A stretch of DNA of 24,771 bases from an uncultured Eubacteriales bacterium (GCA_934552855.1 CAKTEU010000029.1:1-24771); one strand, 5' to 3'. Shown: positions 15,177 through 23,261, numbered from the stretch's first letter. Notes: generated by a model from the sequence alone, not told the origin. Made by a program: numbers and translations.

Positions 15177-16838
15177 ATGATAGGCAGCGGAAATTATACA
15201 ATGTGTGAAACGGGCGATATGAACTGTTATCAGTTTTATCTTGAAGCAACAAAACAATACGGCGATTACGATGCTGTTCAGCATATGGACCTGCGTGTAA
15301 AGCGTTCAAAGTTCATTGCCGATATTGAATCGCTTGCGGCTTATTTTTATTATGAACTCGGACTCAGAAGGGGAGACGTTTACACCGTCTTTTCTCCAAC
15401 GAGCGTTGAAAGCCTCGTTGCGTTTTATGCGCTCAACAAGCTTGGCGTAATCGTTTCGTTTGTTCATCCGCTTCTTCCGACAGAAATGCTCAAAGAATAC
15501 GTTGAACAGGCAAATTCAAAGGGCGTTATGATTCTTGACCTTCTTTCAAAAGACCACGTCAAAACGCTCAACAGTCTCGGCGTTCCGGTTTTGCTTTGCA
15601 GAAATTCCGATTATGCCGCACCGCTTAAAAAGATTGCGGCAAGGGTTGGAGAAGCCCTTCTTGAAGCGGTATTTCCAAAATTCAAAAATTATGAAAGCTT
15701 TTCCGGAGCAATTAAAAAATACAAAAACAAAACCGTTACCGGTGTGCTCAACAACGCTTCGGATATTGCCGTTTATCTCAATGGCGGCGGAACAACCGGA
15801 AAAAGCAAAACAATAATGCTCACCAACAAAAACGTCAATGAGGTTCCGTATAAAACCGCATACATAGACGAAATTCATGAACCGGGCGAAGAAGCAGAAA
15901 TAATTGTGCTCCCGTTTTTCCATGCGTTCGGACTTTGCCTTGCCGGTCATATGGCACTTTGCAATGCAGGAAGAGTTATTCCGCTCATGCGTTTTGACGC
16001 AAAGCTTGTTGTAAAGCTTTATAAAAAGAACAACATAATCGCCCTTGTCGGCATTCCGAATATGTTCAAAAAGCTTTATCACACAAAAGGCTTTGACGGT
16101 CCGCACCTTTCAAACACAAGAATGATGTTTGTTGGCGGCGACGACCTTTCTCCGACGTTTTTGCAGGAGTTCAACGATATGCTTGAACGCAACGGAACTT
16201 CCGCAAGGCTTCGCCAGGGATACGGCCTGACCGAAGTTTGCGCTCCCTGCTGTGCAAACACAAACTGGGTACACAAAGAAGGCTCAATCGGAAAGCCGTT
16301 TGAGGGTATCCGCATGGAAATTTGGGATGATAACTGCCGTCGTGTTCCGAACGGAACGGTCGGAGAAATCTGCATAACCGGTTCAACCGTGATGGCCGGA
16401 TACTATGACGGAACCGGCGAAAGAAACCTCGGTCTTTATTTTGATGAGGACGGAACACCGTGGGTAAGAAGCGGCGACCTCGGCTATCAGGATGACGACG
16501 GATTCTTCTTCTTCTCGGGCCGCAAAAAGCGTGTCATAATTATTTCGGGCTATAACGTTTATCCCGTTGATATTGAAAATCAAATGGACACGCTCGGTTT
16601 TGTTCGTGAAAGCTGTGCCGTTCGGGGTGAAAAGGACGGAAAACCGTTTGTTCGCCTTTATGTTTCGCTCAAGGAAAAAGGACTTGACGAAGATGAGCTT
16701 CGGGCAAAAATTATCAAAACCTGTGAAGAAAATCTTGACAAGTTCTCGGTTCCTCGTGAAATTATTTTTATGGACGAGCTTCCGCACACTCCGCTTGAAA
16801 AGGTTGATTTTATGAGCCTTGAAAAAATTGCGGCATAA
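15177..16838 (+). CDS. AMP-forming acyl-CoA ligase (adenylate-forming enzyme), copy 1
   Basis: The 553-residue protein has the adenylate-forming core motifs. The phosphate-binding loop is GGGTTGKSKTI at 203-213, with G-K-S-K where S/T-x-P-K-G is common. The adenine-site motif is YGLTEVC, then RSGDLGYQDDDGFFFFSGR, GYNVYPVDIEN, and a C-terminal PHTPLEKVDF in which K542 should be the catalytic lysine. It would activate a carboxylic acid with ATP and CoA; the acid is not readable from sequence. I start at the ATG at 15177 (GGAGTGA upstream). The same frame is open for 63 more codons upstream, but that stretch is A/T-rich leader and the homologous copy 2 begins at the equivalent residue (MIxSGNY). 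It is very similar over its whole length to copy 2. Confidence 0.88.
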   Translation: MIGSGNYTMCETGDMNCYQFYLEATKQYGDYDAVQHMDLRVKRSKFIADIESLAAYFYYELGLRRGDVYTVFSPTSVESLVAFYALNKLGVIVSFVHPLLPTEMLKEYVEQANSKGVMILDLLSKDHVKTLNSLGVPVLLCRNSDYAAPLKKIAARVGEALLEAVFPKFKNYESFSGAIKKYKNKTVTGVLNNASDIAVYLNGGGTTGKSKTIMLTNKNVNEVPYKTAYIDEIHEPGEEAEIIVLPFFHAFGLCLAGHMALCNAGRVIPLMRFDAKLVVKLYKKNNIIALVGIPNMFKKLYHTKGFDGPHLSNTRMMFVGGDDLSPTFLQEFNDMLERNGTSARLRQGYGLTEVCAPCCANTNWVHKEGSIGKPFEGIRMEIWDDNCRRVPNGTVGEICITGSTVMAGYYDGTGERNLGLYFDEDGTPWVRSGDLGYQDDDGFFFFSGRKKRVIIISGYNVYPVDIENQMDTLGFVRESCAVRGEKDGKPFVRLYVSLKEKGLDEDELRAKIIKTCEENLDKFSVPREIIFMDELPHTPLEKVDFMSLEKIAA

Positions 16839-16845
16839 GTTTTAA

Positions 16846-16877
16846 AAGCTGCTCCTTCCGAAAAACCGCAGCAGCTT
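16846..16877 (+). other. Stem-loop after acyl-CoA ligase 1
   Basis: AAGCTGCT at 16846-16853 pairs perfectly with AGCAGCTT at 16870-16877, with a 16-nt loop. No T-run follows, so this may be an attenuating or mRNA-stabilising structure rather than a full terminator. Confidence 0.4.
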
Positions 16878-16903
16878 GTGAATTGATAATAAATTTTTAT
16901 ATT
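16876..16903 (+). promoter_or_regulatory. Possible promoter for the 106-aa protein and ligase 2
   Basis: TTGTGA at 16876-16881 and TATATT at 16898-16903 are 16 bp apart. Two direct copies of TTGTTAA follow at 16902-16908 and 16913-16919, spaced 11 bp start to start, about one helical turn. The match is moderate. Confidence 0.35.
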
Positions 16904-16999
16904 GTTAATCACTTGTTAACATTTGAGACACAACATTACATTAATATAAATTTGCGTAAGGCATTTTGCACAGATTTATATTGAAAGGACTGACCAAAA

Positions 17000-17320
17000 A
17001 TGGTAGGAATTGGCAAATGGGCTGCAAGAGTTAATACTCTTGTTTTTAAAGGCGAGGTTACCGTTGAAATTAAGGATAACAACGGTGAATACGATATCAA
17101 TTTTGAATTGCCCGAAAAGTTCAAAAATGTTGAAATCAAATATTATGATGTTCATGCCGAAGGCAACACGATTTTCGGAAAGGGCGAAATGACCCTTCTC
17201 CCCGGAAAAGTTATTGAAGCCGCCGTAACATTTGAAGGCGACACAATGACCGGTTCGCTCAAGCTTCCCTTCCTCGGAAACAAAGAGATTAAACTCAAAG
17301 ACGGCCGCAAAATAGGCTGA
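17000..17320 (+). CDS. Small beta-rich protein of unknown function
   Basis: I do not recognise this 106-residue protein. Alternating hydrophobic and charged residues through most of its length (for example KGEVTVEIKDNNGEYDINF and VTFEGDTMTGSLKL) suggest a small beta-barrel or sandwich. It has no signal peptide, cysteine or membrane segment. GAAAGGA lies about ten bases before the ATG. It is placed between two acyl-CoA ligase paralogues, 22 bp before the second, so it is probably co-transcribed and may bind a hydrophobic ligand or partner the ligase (inference only). Confidence 0.75.
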   Translation: MVGIGKWAARVNTLVFKGEVTVEIKDNNGEYDINFELPEKFKNVEIKYYDVHAEGNTIFGKGEMTLLPGKVIEAAVTFEGDTMTGSLKLPFLGNKEIKLKDGRKIG

Positions 17321-17342
17321 GAAAGGGTACGGGTATTCGGCC

Positions 17343-18971
17343 ATGATTGAATCCGGAAACTATAATTGCTTTGAGTTTTACTGTGCAGCCACTGAGCAAT
17401 ACGGCGATTTTGACACCGTTCAGCACATGGACAAGCGTGTTAAACGCTCCGAATTTATTGCCGAGGTTGAAGCACTTGCAGCATATTTTTATCATGAACT
17501 CGGTTTGAGAAAGGGCGATGTTTACACAATTTTTTGCCCGACAAACGTTGAAAGCCTTGTTGCGTTTTATGCGCTCAATAAACTTGGCGTAATCGTTTCG
17601 TTTGTTCATCCGCTTCTTCCGCCGGAAATGCTTAAGGAATACATTGAAACCGGTGCTTCAAAGGGCGTTATGATTCTTGACCTTCTTTCAAAGTCTCATG
17701 TAAAAATGCTTAACGAAATGAAAATCCCCGTTCTGCTTTGCAGAAACTCCGATTATGCCGCACCGGTCAAAAAGGTTGCAACAAGAGTGGGCGAAGGATT
17801 GCTTGAAGCAATTTTTCCAAAGTTTGAAAACTTTGAAAGCTATTCTTCCGCACTCAAAAAGTACCTTGGAAAAAGTGTTCCCGGCGTAAAAAACAACGCT
17901 TCGGACATCGCTGTTTATCTCAACGGCGGCGGAACAACCGGAAAAAGCAAAACAATTATGCACACCAACAAAGCTATTAACGAGCTTGTTCATAAAATGG
18001 GCTATATTGATGAAATTCAGGTTCCGGGCGAAGAAGCGGAAATCATTATTCTTCCGTTCTTCCATGCGTTCGGTCTTTGCGTTGCGGCGCATATGGCTCT
18101 TTGCAATGCGGCAAGAATTATTCCGCTCATGCGTTTTGACGCAAAGCTTGTTGTAAAGCTTTATAAAAACAACCGTATTGCCGGAATGGGCGGCATTCCG
18201 AATATGTTCAAAAAGCTTTACCGCGCAAAGGGCTTTGACGGTCCGCACCTTTCAAACACAAGAATGATGTTTGTCGGCGGCGATGACCTTTCACCTTCGT
18301 TCCTGCACGACTTTAATGAAATGCTTGAGCGCAACGGAACTTCCGCAAGACTTCGCCAGGGCTACGGACTGACCGAAGTTTGCGCCGCCTGCTGCACAAA
18401 CACAAACTGGGTTAACAAGGACGGCTCAATCGGAAAGCCGCTTGAAGGCATCCGAATGGAAATTTGGGACGACAACTGCAAACCGCTTCCGGCCGGAGAA
18501 GTCGGCGAAATTTGCATTTCCGGTTCAACCGTAATGGCGGGTTATCTGACCGAAAGCCGTGAAATGGGCGTTGGACTTCATTATGACGAAGAAGGCACCG
18601 CATGGGTAAGAAGCGGCGACCTCGGCTATGTTGACGAAGAAGGATTTTTCTTCTTTGCCGGCCGAAAAAAGCGTCTTATCATTATTTCCGGTTATAATGT
18701 TTATCCGGTTGACATTGAAAACCTTATGGATACTCTTCCGTTTATTAAGGAAAGCTGTGCCGTTCAGGGCAAAAAGGACGGAAAAGTTTTGGTTCGCCTT
18801 TATGTTTCGCTCAAACAAAACGGCGACGAAGAAAGCTTTAAAGAACAAATTATAAAGTGCTGCGAAGAAAATCTTGACAAGTTCTCCGTTCCCCGTGAAA
18901 TCATTTTTATGAAGGAACTTCCGCATACTCCGCTTGAAAAGGTTGACTTTATGGCACTTGAAAAGTTATAA
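17343..18971 (+). CDS. AMP-forming acyl-CoA ligase (adenylate-forming enzyme), copy 2
   Basis: The 542-residue protein carries the same motifs as copy 1: NGGGTTGKSKTI, YGLTEVC, RSGDLGYVDEEGFFFFAGR, GYNVYPVDIEN and PHTPLEKVDF. The two are alike along their full length, and long runs are identical (for example HLSNTRMMFVGGDDLSP). They are clearly products of a duplication that have drifted, with differences in the region before YGLTE and in the C-terminal lid. Copy 2 lacks the short insert after the first few residues of copy 1 (TMCETGDM). The ribosome binding site is weak (AAAGGG, far upstream), so translation may depend on coupling to the 106-residue gene. The substrate is unknown. Confidence 0.88.
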   Translation: MIESGNYNCFEFYCAATEQYGDFDTVQHMDKRVKRSEFIAEVEALAAYFYHELGLRKGDVYTIFCPTNVESLVAFYALNKLGVIVSFVHPLLPPEMLKEYIETGASKGVMILDLLSKSHVKMLNEMKIPVLLCRNSDYAAPVKKVATRVGEGLLEAIFPKFENFESYSSALKKYLGKSVPGVKNNASDIAVYLNGGGTTGKSKTIMHTNKAINELVHKMGYIDEIQVPGEEAEIIILPFFHAFGLCVAAHMALCNAARIIPLMRFDAKLVVKLYKNNRIAGMGGIPNMFKKLYRAKGFDGPHLSNTRMMFVGGDDLSPSFLHDFNEMLERNGTSARLRQGYGLTEVCAACCTNTNWVNKDGSIGKPLEGIRMEIWDDNCKPLPAGEVGEICISGSTVMAGYLTESREMGVGLHYDEEGTAWVRSGDLGYVDEEGFFFFAGRKKRLIIISGYNVYPVDIENLMDTLPFIKESCAVQGKKDGKVLVRLYVSLKQNGDEESFKEQIIKCCEENLDKFSVPREIIFMKELPHTPLEKVDFMALEKL

Positions 18972-18976
18972 TGATG

Positions 18977-19002
18977 TTATACAGGTTTTTTTGGCTGTAT
19001 AA
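18977..19002 (+). other. Stem-loop between ligase 2 and the 79-aa gene
   Basis: TTATACAG at 18977-18984 pairs with CTGTATAA at 18995-19002 around GTTTTTTTGG. No T-run follows on the + strand. It probably separates or stabilises two parts of one transcript. Confidence 0.4.
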
Positions 19003-19029
19003 AATCAAATTATGAAAGGTGAAATCATC

Positions 19030-19269
19030 ATGGGAAAATATTCATTTGCAGAAACCACTATCGGCGATATTCTTGACAATGAGGACGCTTTTGAGCTTTT
19101 TAAAGAGCTTGCCCCCGAAGCTGTTGATCACCCGATGCTTGAAATCGGCCGTCCGTTCACAATTGAACAGGCTCTTCCGTTCATTATCAATATTGCGGAA
19201 GGTATGGGACTCGGCGATATTTCAGACAGAGTTGATGACTTCAAAGCAAAGCTTGAAGCCATTGAATAA
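19030..19269 (+). CDS. Small acidic helical protein of unknown function
   Basis: The 79-residue protein is acidic and predicted mostly helical, with the pattern TIGDILDNEDAFELFKE, then HPMLEIGRPFTIEQALPFI, then an amphipathic tail. From memory this resembles a small helical domain found at the C-terminus of some secreted esterases and glycosidases (the 'DNPxA...HPM...GMTL' type), here as a stand-alone protein without a signal peptide. I cannot confirm this. I chose the ATG at 19030, seven bases after GAAAGGTGA; the ATG at 19012 lies inside that site. It follows the ligase gene by 58 bp. Confidence 0.75.
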   Translation: MGKYSFAETTIGDILDNEDAFELFKELAPEAVDHPMLEIGRPFTIEQALPFIINIAEGMGLGDISDRVDDFKAKLEAIE

Positions 19270-19310
19270 CAGAAAAACCTCCTTGAGGTTGTTCATCTGA
19301 CCGATACACA

Positions 19311-19348
19311 AACAACGGCAAGGTGCAAAAAAGCATCTTGCTGTTGTT
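19311..19348 (+). terminator. Long stem-loop, probable transcript end
   Basis: AACAACGGCAAGGTGC at 19311-19326 pairs over 16 bp (two G-U pairs) with GCATCTTGCTGTTGTT at 19333-19348 around an AAAAAA loop. The downstream T-run is poor (CTTCAAT). A smaller hairpin, AACCTC-CTT-GAGGTT, lies at 19276-19290. Together they probably end the ligase transcript before the next promoter. Confidence 0.5.
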
Positions 19349-19411
19349 CTTCAATAGTGACAAATTAAAAGTCAATAAAAGAAAATGTGACAAATGGGTT
19401 CACGTAGTACG

Positions 19412-19441
19412 TTGACTTTTAAAGAGAAAATATGGTATAAT
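19412..19441 (+). promoter_or_regulatory. Strong sigma-A promoter for the 2-oxoacid oxidoreductase operon
   Basis: TTGACT at 19412-19417 and TATAAT at 19436-19441 are separated by 18 bp, with an extended -10 TG at 19433-19434. This is the best promoter in the window. The motif TTGACTTTT occurs at the -35 box (19412-19420), again in the leader (19465-19473), and in reverse as AAAAGTCAA at 19367-19375. GTGACAAAT is repeated at 19357-19365 and 19387-19395. These repeats could be regulator sites. Confidence 0.75.
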
Positions 19442-19546
19442 AATTACCCAGCAGAAGTCGTATTTTGACTTTTACTTGCATTTTAAATTGTATGCCGAAG
19501 CAAAACCGCTTTGGCGGAAAATATGGAGAAAGGCAGGCATCATTTT

Positions 19547-19753
19547 ATGATTGACCTCAACGTACTGCTGTGCAAGGGTTGTTCGTTTTGCGTCAAGTTT
19601 TGCCCAAAGGGTATTCTTGAACTTGGAACCGAGCGCAGCAAAAAGGGCTTCTTTTATCCACGCTATACCGACAGCGAAAAGTGCAATTCCTGCGGAATTT
19701 GCTCAGTTGTTTGTCCGGAAGGCGCAATTGAACTGAAAAAGGAGGCCGAATAA
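19547..19753 (+). CDS. korD: 2-oxoacid:ferredoxin oxidoreductase delta (ferredoxin) subunit
   Basis: The 68-residue ferredoxin has two [4Fe-4S] motifs, CKGCSFCVKFCPKG and CNSCGICSVVCPEG, typical of the separate delta subunit of four-subunit KOR/VOR/POR enzymes. It relays electrons between the TPP site and free ferredoxin. I chose the ATG at 19547 because the family starts this close to the first cysteine; in-frame ATGs at 19511 and 19523 lie upstream, with the better GGAG site between them, so the start is not certain. It overlaps the alpha subunit start (TAATG). Confidence 0.88.
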   Translation: MIDLNVLLCKGCSFCVKFCPKGILELGTERSKKGFFYPRYTDSEKCNSCGICSVVCPEGAIELKKEAE

Positions 19754-20826
19754 TGTCAAAGGTATTTATGAAGGGCAACGAAGCAATTGCCGAGGCCGCC
19801 GTAAGAGGAGGCTGCCGCTTTTTTGCCGGCTATCCGATTACGCCGCAAAACGAAATTCCCGAATATCTTTCGTGGAGACTTCCCGAAGTCGGCGGAGTTT
19901 TTGTTCAGGGCGAAAGTGAAGTTGCTTCAATCAATATGGTATACGGTGCCGCATCGTCGGGCTGCCGTGCAATGACAAGCTCCTCCGGCCCGGGCATCAG
20001 CCTTAAAAGCGAAGGTATTTCTTATCTTGCAAGCACAAAGCTTCCTGCCGTTATTGTCAACATCAGCCGCGGCGGTCCGGGACTCGGTTCAATTCAGCCG
20101 GCTCAGATGGATTATCTTCAGGCAACAAAAGCAATGGGTCACGGCGGTTTCAAAGTAATGGTATTTGCTCCGGCAACACTTCAGGAAGCTGTTGATTTGA
20201 CATATAACGCATGGGATTATGCCGAAAGGGATCGCAACCCGGTTCTTATTCTTATGGATGGCTGCCTCGGTGCGATTATGGAACTTGTTGAGCTTCCGGA
20301 ATTTAAAGAAACTCATCGTGAGGGAACAAAGCAGTGGTCACTCATGAGAAAAGAGGGTGAAACAAGAAAAGCCCGCCTTCTCACCCCGTATTACCCGGAA
20401 GCAATGCTTGAATATGAAAACACTGTCAGAGGTCAGCTTTATAAAAAGTGGGAAGAAAACGACGTTAAGGTTGAAGAATTTATGCTTGACGATGCGGAGT
20501 ATGTTATTGTTGCATACGGAATTTCTGCCCGTGTTTCAAAGGAAGCAATTCTTCGCCTTCGTGAGGAAGGCTTCAAAGTCGGAATGATTCGTCCGATTAC
20601 GCTTTATCCGTTCCCGAAAAAGAGCCTTCAGTCCCTTGATTACAGCCGTGTGAAGGGAATTATCGACGTTGAGCTTGCAATTCCAGCTCAGATGCGTGAC
20701 GATATTGCGCTTGAAGTTAAAGACAGAACGCCGATTTATACCTATGGTCGTTCGGGCGGCATTCTTCTTGACGACGAAAGTACCTATAACGCAATTAAAA
20801 AGATTGTTTCGGGAGGTGCAAAATAA
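19753..20826 (+). CDS. korA: 2-oxoacid:ferredoxin oxidoreductase alpha subunit (KorA/VorB type)
   Basis: The 357-residue protein is the pyrimidine-binding and transketolase-C-like subunit. Family marks are GCRFFAGYPITPQNEIPEYL near the start, ESEVASINMVYGAAS, and SSGPGISLKSEGISYL. Closely similar Clostridia proteins are often named VorB (3-methyl-2-oxobutanoate oxidoreductase), but the same family includes 2-oxoglutarate enzymes, and the substrate cannot be settled by eye. It works with the beta (TPP), gamma and delta subunits encoded beside it, converting a 2-oxoacid and CoA to acyl-CoA, CO2 and reduced ferredoxin, or the reverse. Start and stop codons overlap those of its neighbours by one to a few bases, so the four subunits are translated together. 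Confidence 0.88.
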   Translation: MSKVFMKGNEAIAEAAVRGGCRFFAGYPITPQNEIPEYLSWRLPEVGGVFVQGESEVASINMVYGAASSGCRAMTSSSGPGISLKSEGISYLASTKLPAVIVNISRGGPGLGSIQPAQMDYLQATKAMGHGGFKVMVFAPATLQEAVDLTYNAWDYAERDRNPVLILMDGCLGAIMELVELPEFKETHREGTKQWSLMRKEGETRKARLLTPYYPEAMLEYENTVRGQLYKKWEENDVKVEEFMLDDAEYVIVAYGISARVSKEAILRLREEGFKVGMIRPITLYPFPKKSLQSLDYSRVKGIIDVELAIPAQMRDDIALEVKDRTPIYTYGRSGGILLDDESTYNAIKKIVSGGAK

Positions 20827-21569
20827 TGGAATACAAAAGACCTTCAAGCCTTAAAGGCTCACCGAGCGGCTTTTGCCCCGGCTGTATGCATTCGCTCGCA
20901 ACAAAAATAATTGCCGAAGTTGTTGACGAACTCGGTCAAAAGGAAAACTGCGTTCACGTTGTTCCTGTCGGTTGTTCAACGCTCAATCTTCTTTATTGGG
21001 ACGGCGATATCGTCGGCGCAGCTCACGGACGTGCTCCGGCGGTTGCAACCGGCTTTAAACGCACCAATCCCGAAAGGCTTGTCTTTTCATATCAAGGAGA
21101 CGGCGACCTTGCCGCAATCGGTCTTGCCGAAATTATGGGTGCCGCCAACCGAGGCGAAAACTTCACCGTAATTTTTGCAAATAACCAAACTTACGGAATG
21201 ACCGGTGGTCAGATGGCTCCAACAACCCTTATCGGTCAAAAGACCACAACAACAAGATATGGCCGTGACCCGAAAGAGACGGGATATCCGATGAAAATGT
21301 GTGAGATTATTTCAACGCTTGAAGCACCCGTTTTTGTTGCAAGGTATGCGCTCAATTCACCGAAGGGCATTATGGACGCAAAAAAAGGAATCAAAAAAGC
21401 TTTTGAACTTCAGCTTGCCGGAAAGGGCTTTACGTTCATTGAGCTTTTGATGAACTGCCCAACAAACTGGGGAATGACTCCGCTTCAAACGCTTGAATAT
21501 ATGAACACAAACACAATTCCGTATTTTGTTCCGGGGGTATATAAGGATAAGGAGGCTGAGGCAAAATGA
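20826..21569 (+). CDS. korB: 2-oxoacid:ferredoxin oxidoreductase beta subunit (TPP-binding)
   Basis: The 247-residue protein has the thiamine-pyrophosphate site: FCPGC at 17-21, GDGDLAAIG at 91-99, and IFANNQTYGMTGGQ at about 116-129, which together hold the Mg-TPP. Its short length without a C-terminal extension fits KOR/VOR rather than single-chain pyruvate oxidoreductase. It overlaps the alpha gene's stop (TAATG) and the gamma gene's start (ATGA). Confidence 0.9.
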   Translation: MEYKRPSSLKGSPSGFCPGCMHSLATKIIAEVVDELGQKENCVHVVPVGCSTLNLLYWDGDIVGAAHGRAPAVATGFKRTNPERLVFSYQGDGDLAAIGLAEIMGAANRGENFTVIFANNQTYGMTGGQMAPTTLIGQKTTTTRYGRDPKETGYPMKMCEIISTLEAPVFVARYALNSPKGIMDAKKGIKKAFELQLAGKGFTFIELLMNCPTNWGMTPLQTLEYMNTNTIPYFVPGVYKDKEAEAK

Positions 21570-22111
21570 AAAAGTCATTAATTTTTTCAGGCTCCGGCGG
21601 ACAGGGCGTTGTTTCTGCGGGAATGATGACGGCAAAAGCTGCCGTTGAAGGCGGAAAGTATGCAACCTTCCTTCCTGAATACGGCCCCGAACAGCGTGGC
21701 GGCAGCGCAAAATGCACCGTTGTTATTGACGATGCTGCGGTAATTTCACCGCTTGCAAAAAAATGCGATGTTTTGGTTTGCATGAACGAACAGTCGTTTT
21801 CAAAGTTCAAAACTCAGCTTAAAGACGGCGGCGTTCTTCTTCTCAATTCAAACCGTGTAACAAGCGAAGTTAAGCGTGATAATATTGAAGTTATTTCGCT
21901 TCCCGTTGATGATATTGCAGGTGAAATCGGAAACCCGAAAGCCGGAAATATCGTTATCATCGGCGCTCTTATCGGTGCAACGAATATCATTACCGAAGAA
22001 GAATTTCTTGACAGCCTTAAAAAGAAGTTTGCTTCAAAAGCACCGTCAATTATGGAAATGAACACCGTTGCTTTGAAGCGAGGCATTGAGTACGGAAAGA
22101 GATTTGCATAA
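21566..22111 (+). CDS. korC: 2-oxoacid:ferredoxin oxidoreductase gamma subunit
   Basis: The 181-residue protein is the gamma domain of the family: GSGGQGVVSAGMMTAKAAV near the start and EYGPEQRGGSAKCTVVI are its usual marks. It likely contributes to CoA binding and assembly with the other three subunits. It is the last gene of this operon, followed by a strong terminator. Confidence 0.9.
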   Translation: MKKSLIFSGSGGQGVVSAGMMTAKAAVEGGKYATFLPEYGPEQRGGSAKCTVVIDDAAVISPLAKKCDVLVCMNEQSFSKFKTQLKDGGVLLLNSNRVTSEVKRDNIEVISLPVDDIAGEIGNPKAGNIVIIGALIGATNIITEEEFLDSLKKKFASKAPSIMEMNTVALKRGIEYGKRFA

Positions 22112-22124
22112 TTTAAAATGACAT

Positions 22125-22167
22125 AAAGCGGATATTTCTGCCTTTTCGGCCGGATATCCGCTTTTTT
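22125..22167 (+). terminator. Rho-independent terminator
   Basis: AAAGCGGATAT at 22125-22135 pairs with ATATCCGCTTT at 22154-22164, with a small inner GCC/GGC stem and a T-run to 22167. It ends the 2-oxoacid oxidoreductase operon. Confidence 0.85.
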
Positions 22168-22168
22168 C

Positions 22169-22197
22169 TTGCTATTTTTCCTGTTATATGGTATGCT
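22169..22197 (+). promoter_or_regulatory. Probable promoter of the GH18-like gene
   Basis: TTGCTA at 22169-22174 and TATGCT at 22192-22197 are 17 bp apart, with an extended -10 TG at 22189-22190. It lies directly after the terminator and about 50 bp before the start codon. Confidence 0.5.
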
Positions 22198-22247
22198 TAA
22201 TATGAAATAAATTAAGACGCATTTTGCGGTAAAAAGGAGAACGACCG

Positions 22248-23261
22248 ATGACTTTTATCAAAAGAGCCGTTGCCACCTTCCTTGCGGCGATAAGCTTGTT
22301 TTTTTCCGTTGTTTCAAACCCGGGTTGGGGCGGCAAAAAGGAAAATTTCCGTGTCACGTCTTATGTTGTTGCAAGCAGAATTCAAAACGAAAACAGTCTT
22401 CATTCGGAAGATTTTGACATAATCACCGATGTTATTCTTTTCGGCTGTGCTTCATTCAATGCAAAAGGCGAAGTTGAAACCCAAAAAGCAATCCTTGAAA
22501 CCGCACTTTCAAATCTTAAAACGGTAATAAAAAACCGCAACGTAAAAATTCACATCAACCTTTTGGGTCCCGGAGCACTTGAAAACCACAACGATTTTTA
22601 TGAAAACATGGCCGACCAAGGAAAACAGCATACGCTTGCTTTCAAAAGCGGAATGCTTGAAGATAACATTGCCGCCTTGCTTGAAGAATATAATTTTGAC
22701 GGAGTGTTTTTTGATTACGAATATCCGCTCAATTATAAAAACTGGACTCCGTTCAATCAGTTCCTTGTTCGTCTTGACGGTAAAATCGGAAACAGAGTTC
22801 TTGGCCTTGCCGTATCGGAATGGGATATAAAGCTTTCACTTGGCTCGTTTATGGCTGTTGACCGCTTTGAGGTCATGCTTTATGACGTATATGACAGCGA
22901 AGGCCGCCATGCAACACCGCAAAAGGTTAAAGAGCTTTCCGAAAATCTTAAAAAATATTCAATTCCAAAAGAAAAACTTGATTTCGGTCTTCCGTTTTAT
23001 TCAAAACCGACTGATCGAGACGCTTATTGGTATGCTTATGCCGACTATTGCGACAGAATTGATGAAAACGGATATTATCATGACAGCTATGCCGGAAAAA
23101 CATTCTGGTTCAACCGTCCCGATGATATAGCCGAAACAACCCGGTTTGCGCTTGATAACGATTTCGGCGGCGTAATGATTTGGCATTACAGCTGTGACTT
23201 TTCATCCGATGATTCACGCTCGCTCCTCGGTGCAGTCGGAAAAACTGTTGCGGGGTATTGA
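22248..23261 (+). CDS. Secreted GH18-like glycoside hydrolase
   Basis: The 337-residue protein begins with a signal peptide (KR, then a hydrophobic core to about residue 23). The rest matches a GH18 TIM barrel. The active-site strand is DGVFFDYEYP at 151-160, keeping D156 and the acid E158 of the DxxDxDxE motif, although the middle aspartate is replaced by F154. KIHINLLGPG, a DVILFGCASF strand and a late GGVMIWHYSCD strand are also typical. GH18 enzymes cut chitin-like or N-glycan core GlcNAc linkages, so host glycans are a plausible target in a gut organism. A GGAG site precedes the ATG. The gene is followed by a sialidase-like gene with a similar leader and is probably co-transcribed with it. 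Confidence 0.82.
   Translation: MTFIKRAVATFLAAISLFFSVVSNPGWGGKKENFRVTSYVVASRIQNENSLHSEDFDIITDVILFGCASFNAKGEVETQKAILETALSNLKTVIKNRNVKIHINLLGPGALENHNDFYENMADQGKQHTLAFKSGMLEDNIAALLEEYNFDGVFFDYEYPLNYKNWTPFNQFLVRLDGKIGNRVLGLAVSEWDIKLSLGSFMAVDRFEVMLYDVYDSEGRHATPQKVKELSENLKKYSIPKEKLDFGLPFYSKPTDRDAYWYAYADYCDRIDENGYYHDSYAGKTFWFNRPDDIAETTRFALDNDFGGVMIWHYSCDFSSDDSRSLLGAVGKTVAGY

Noticed and set aside
16902..16919. TTGTTAA pair as a Rex operator
   Set aside because: The two copies are in direct orientation; Rex sites need inverted half-sites.
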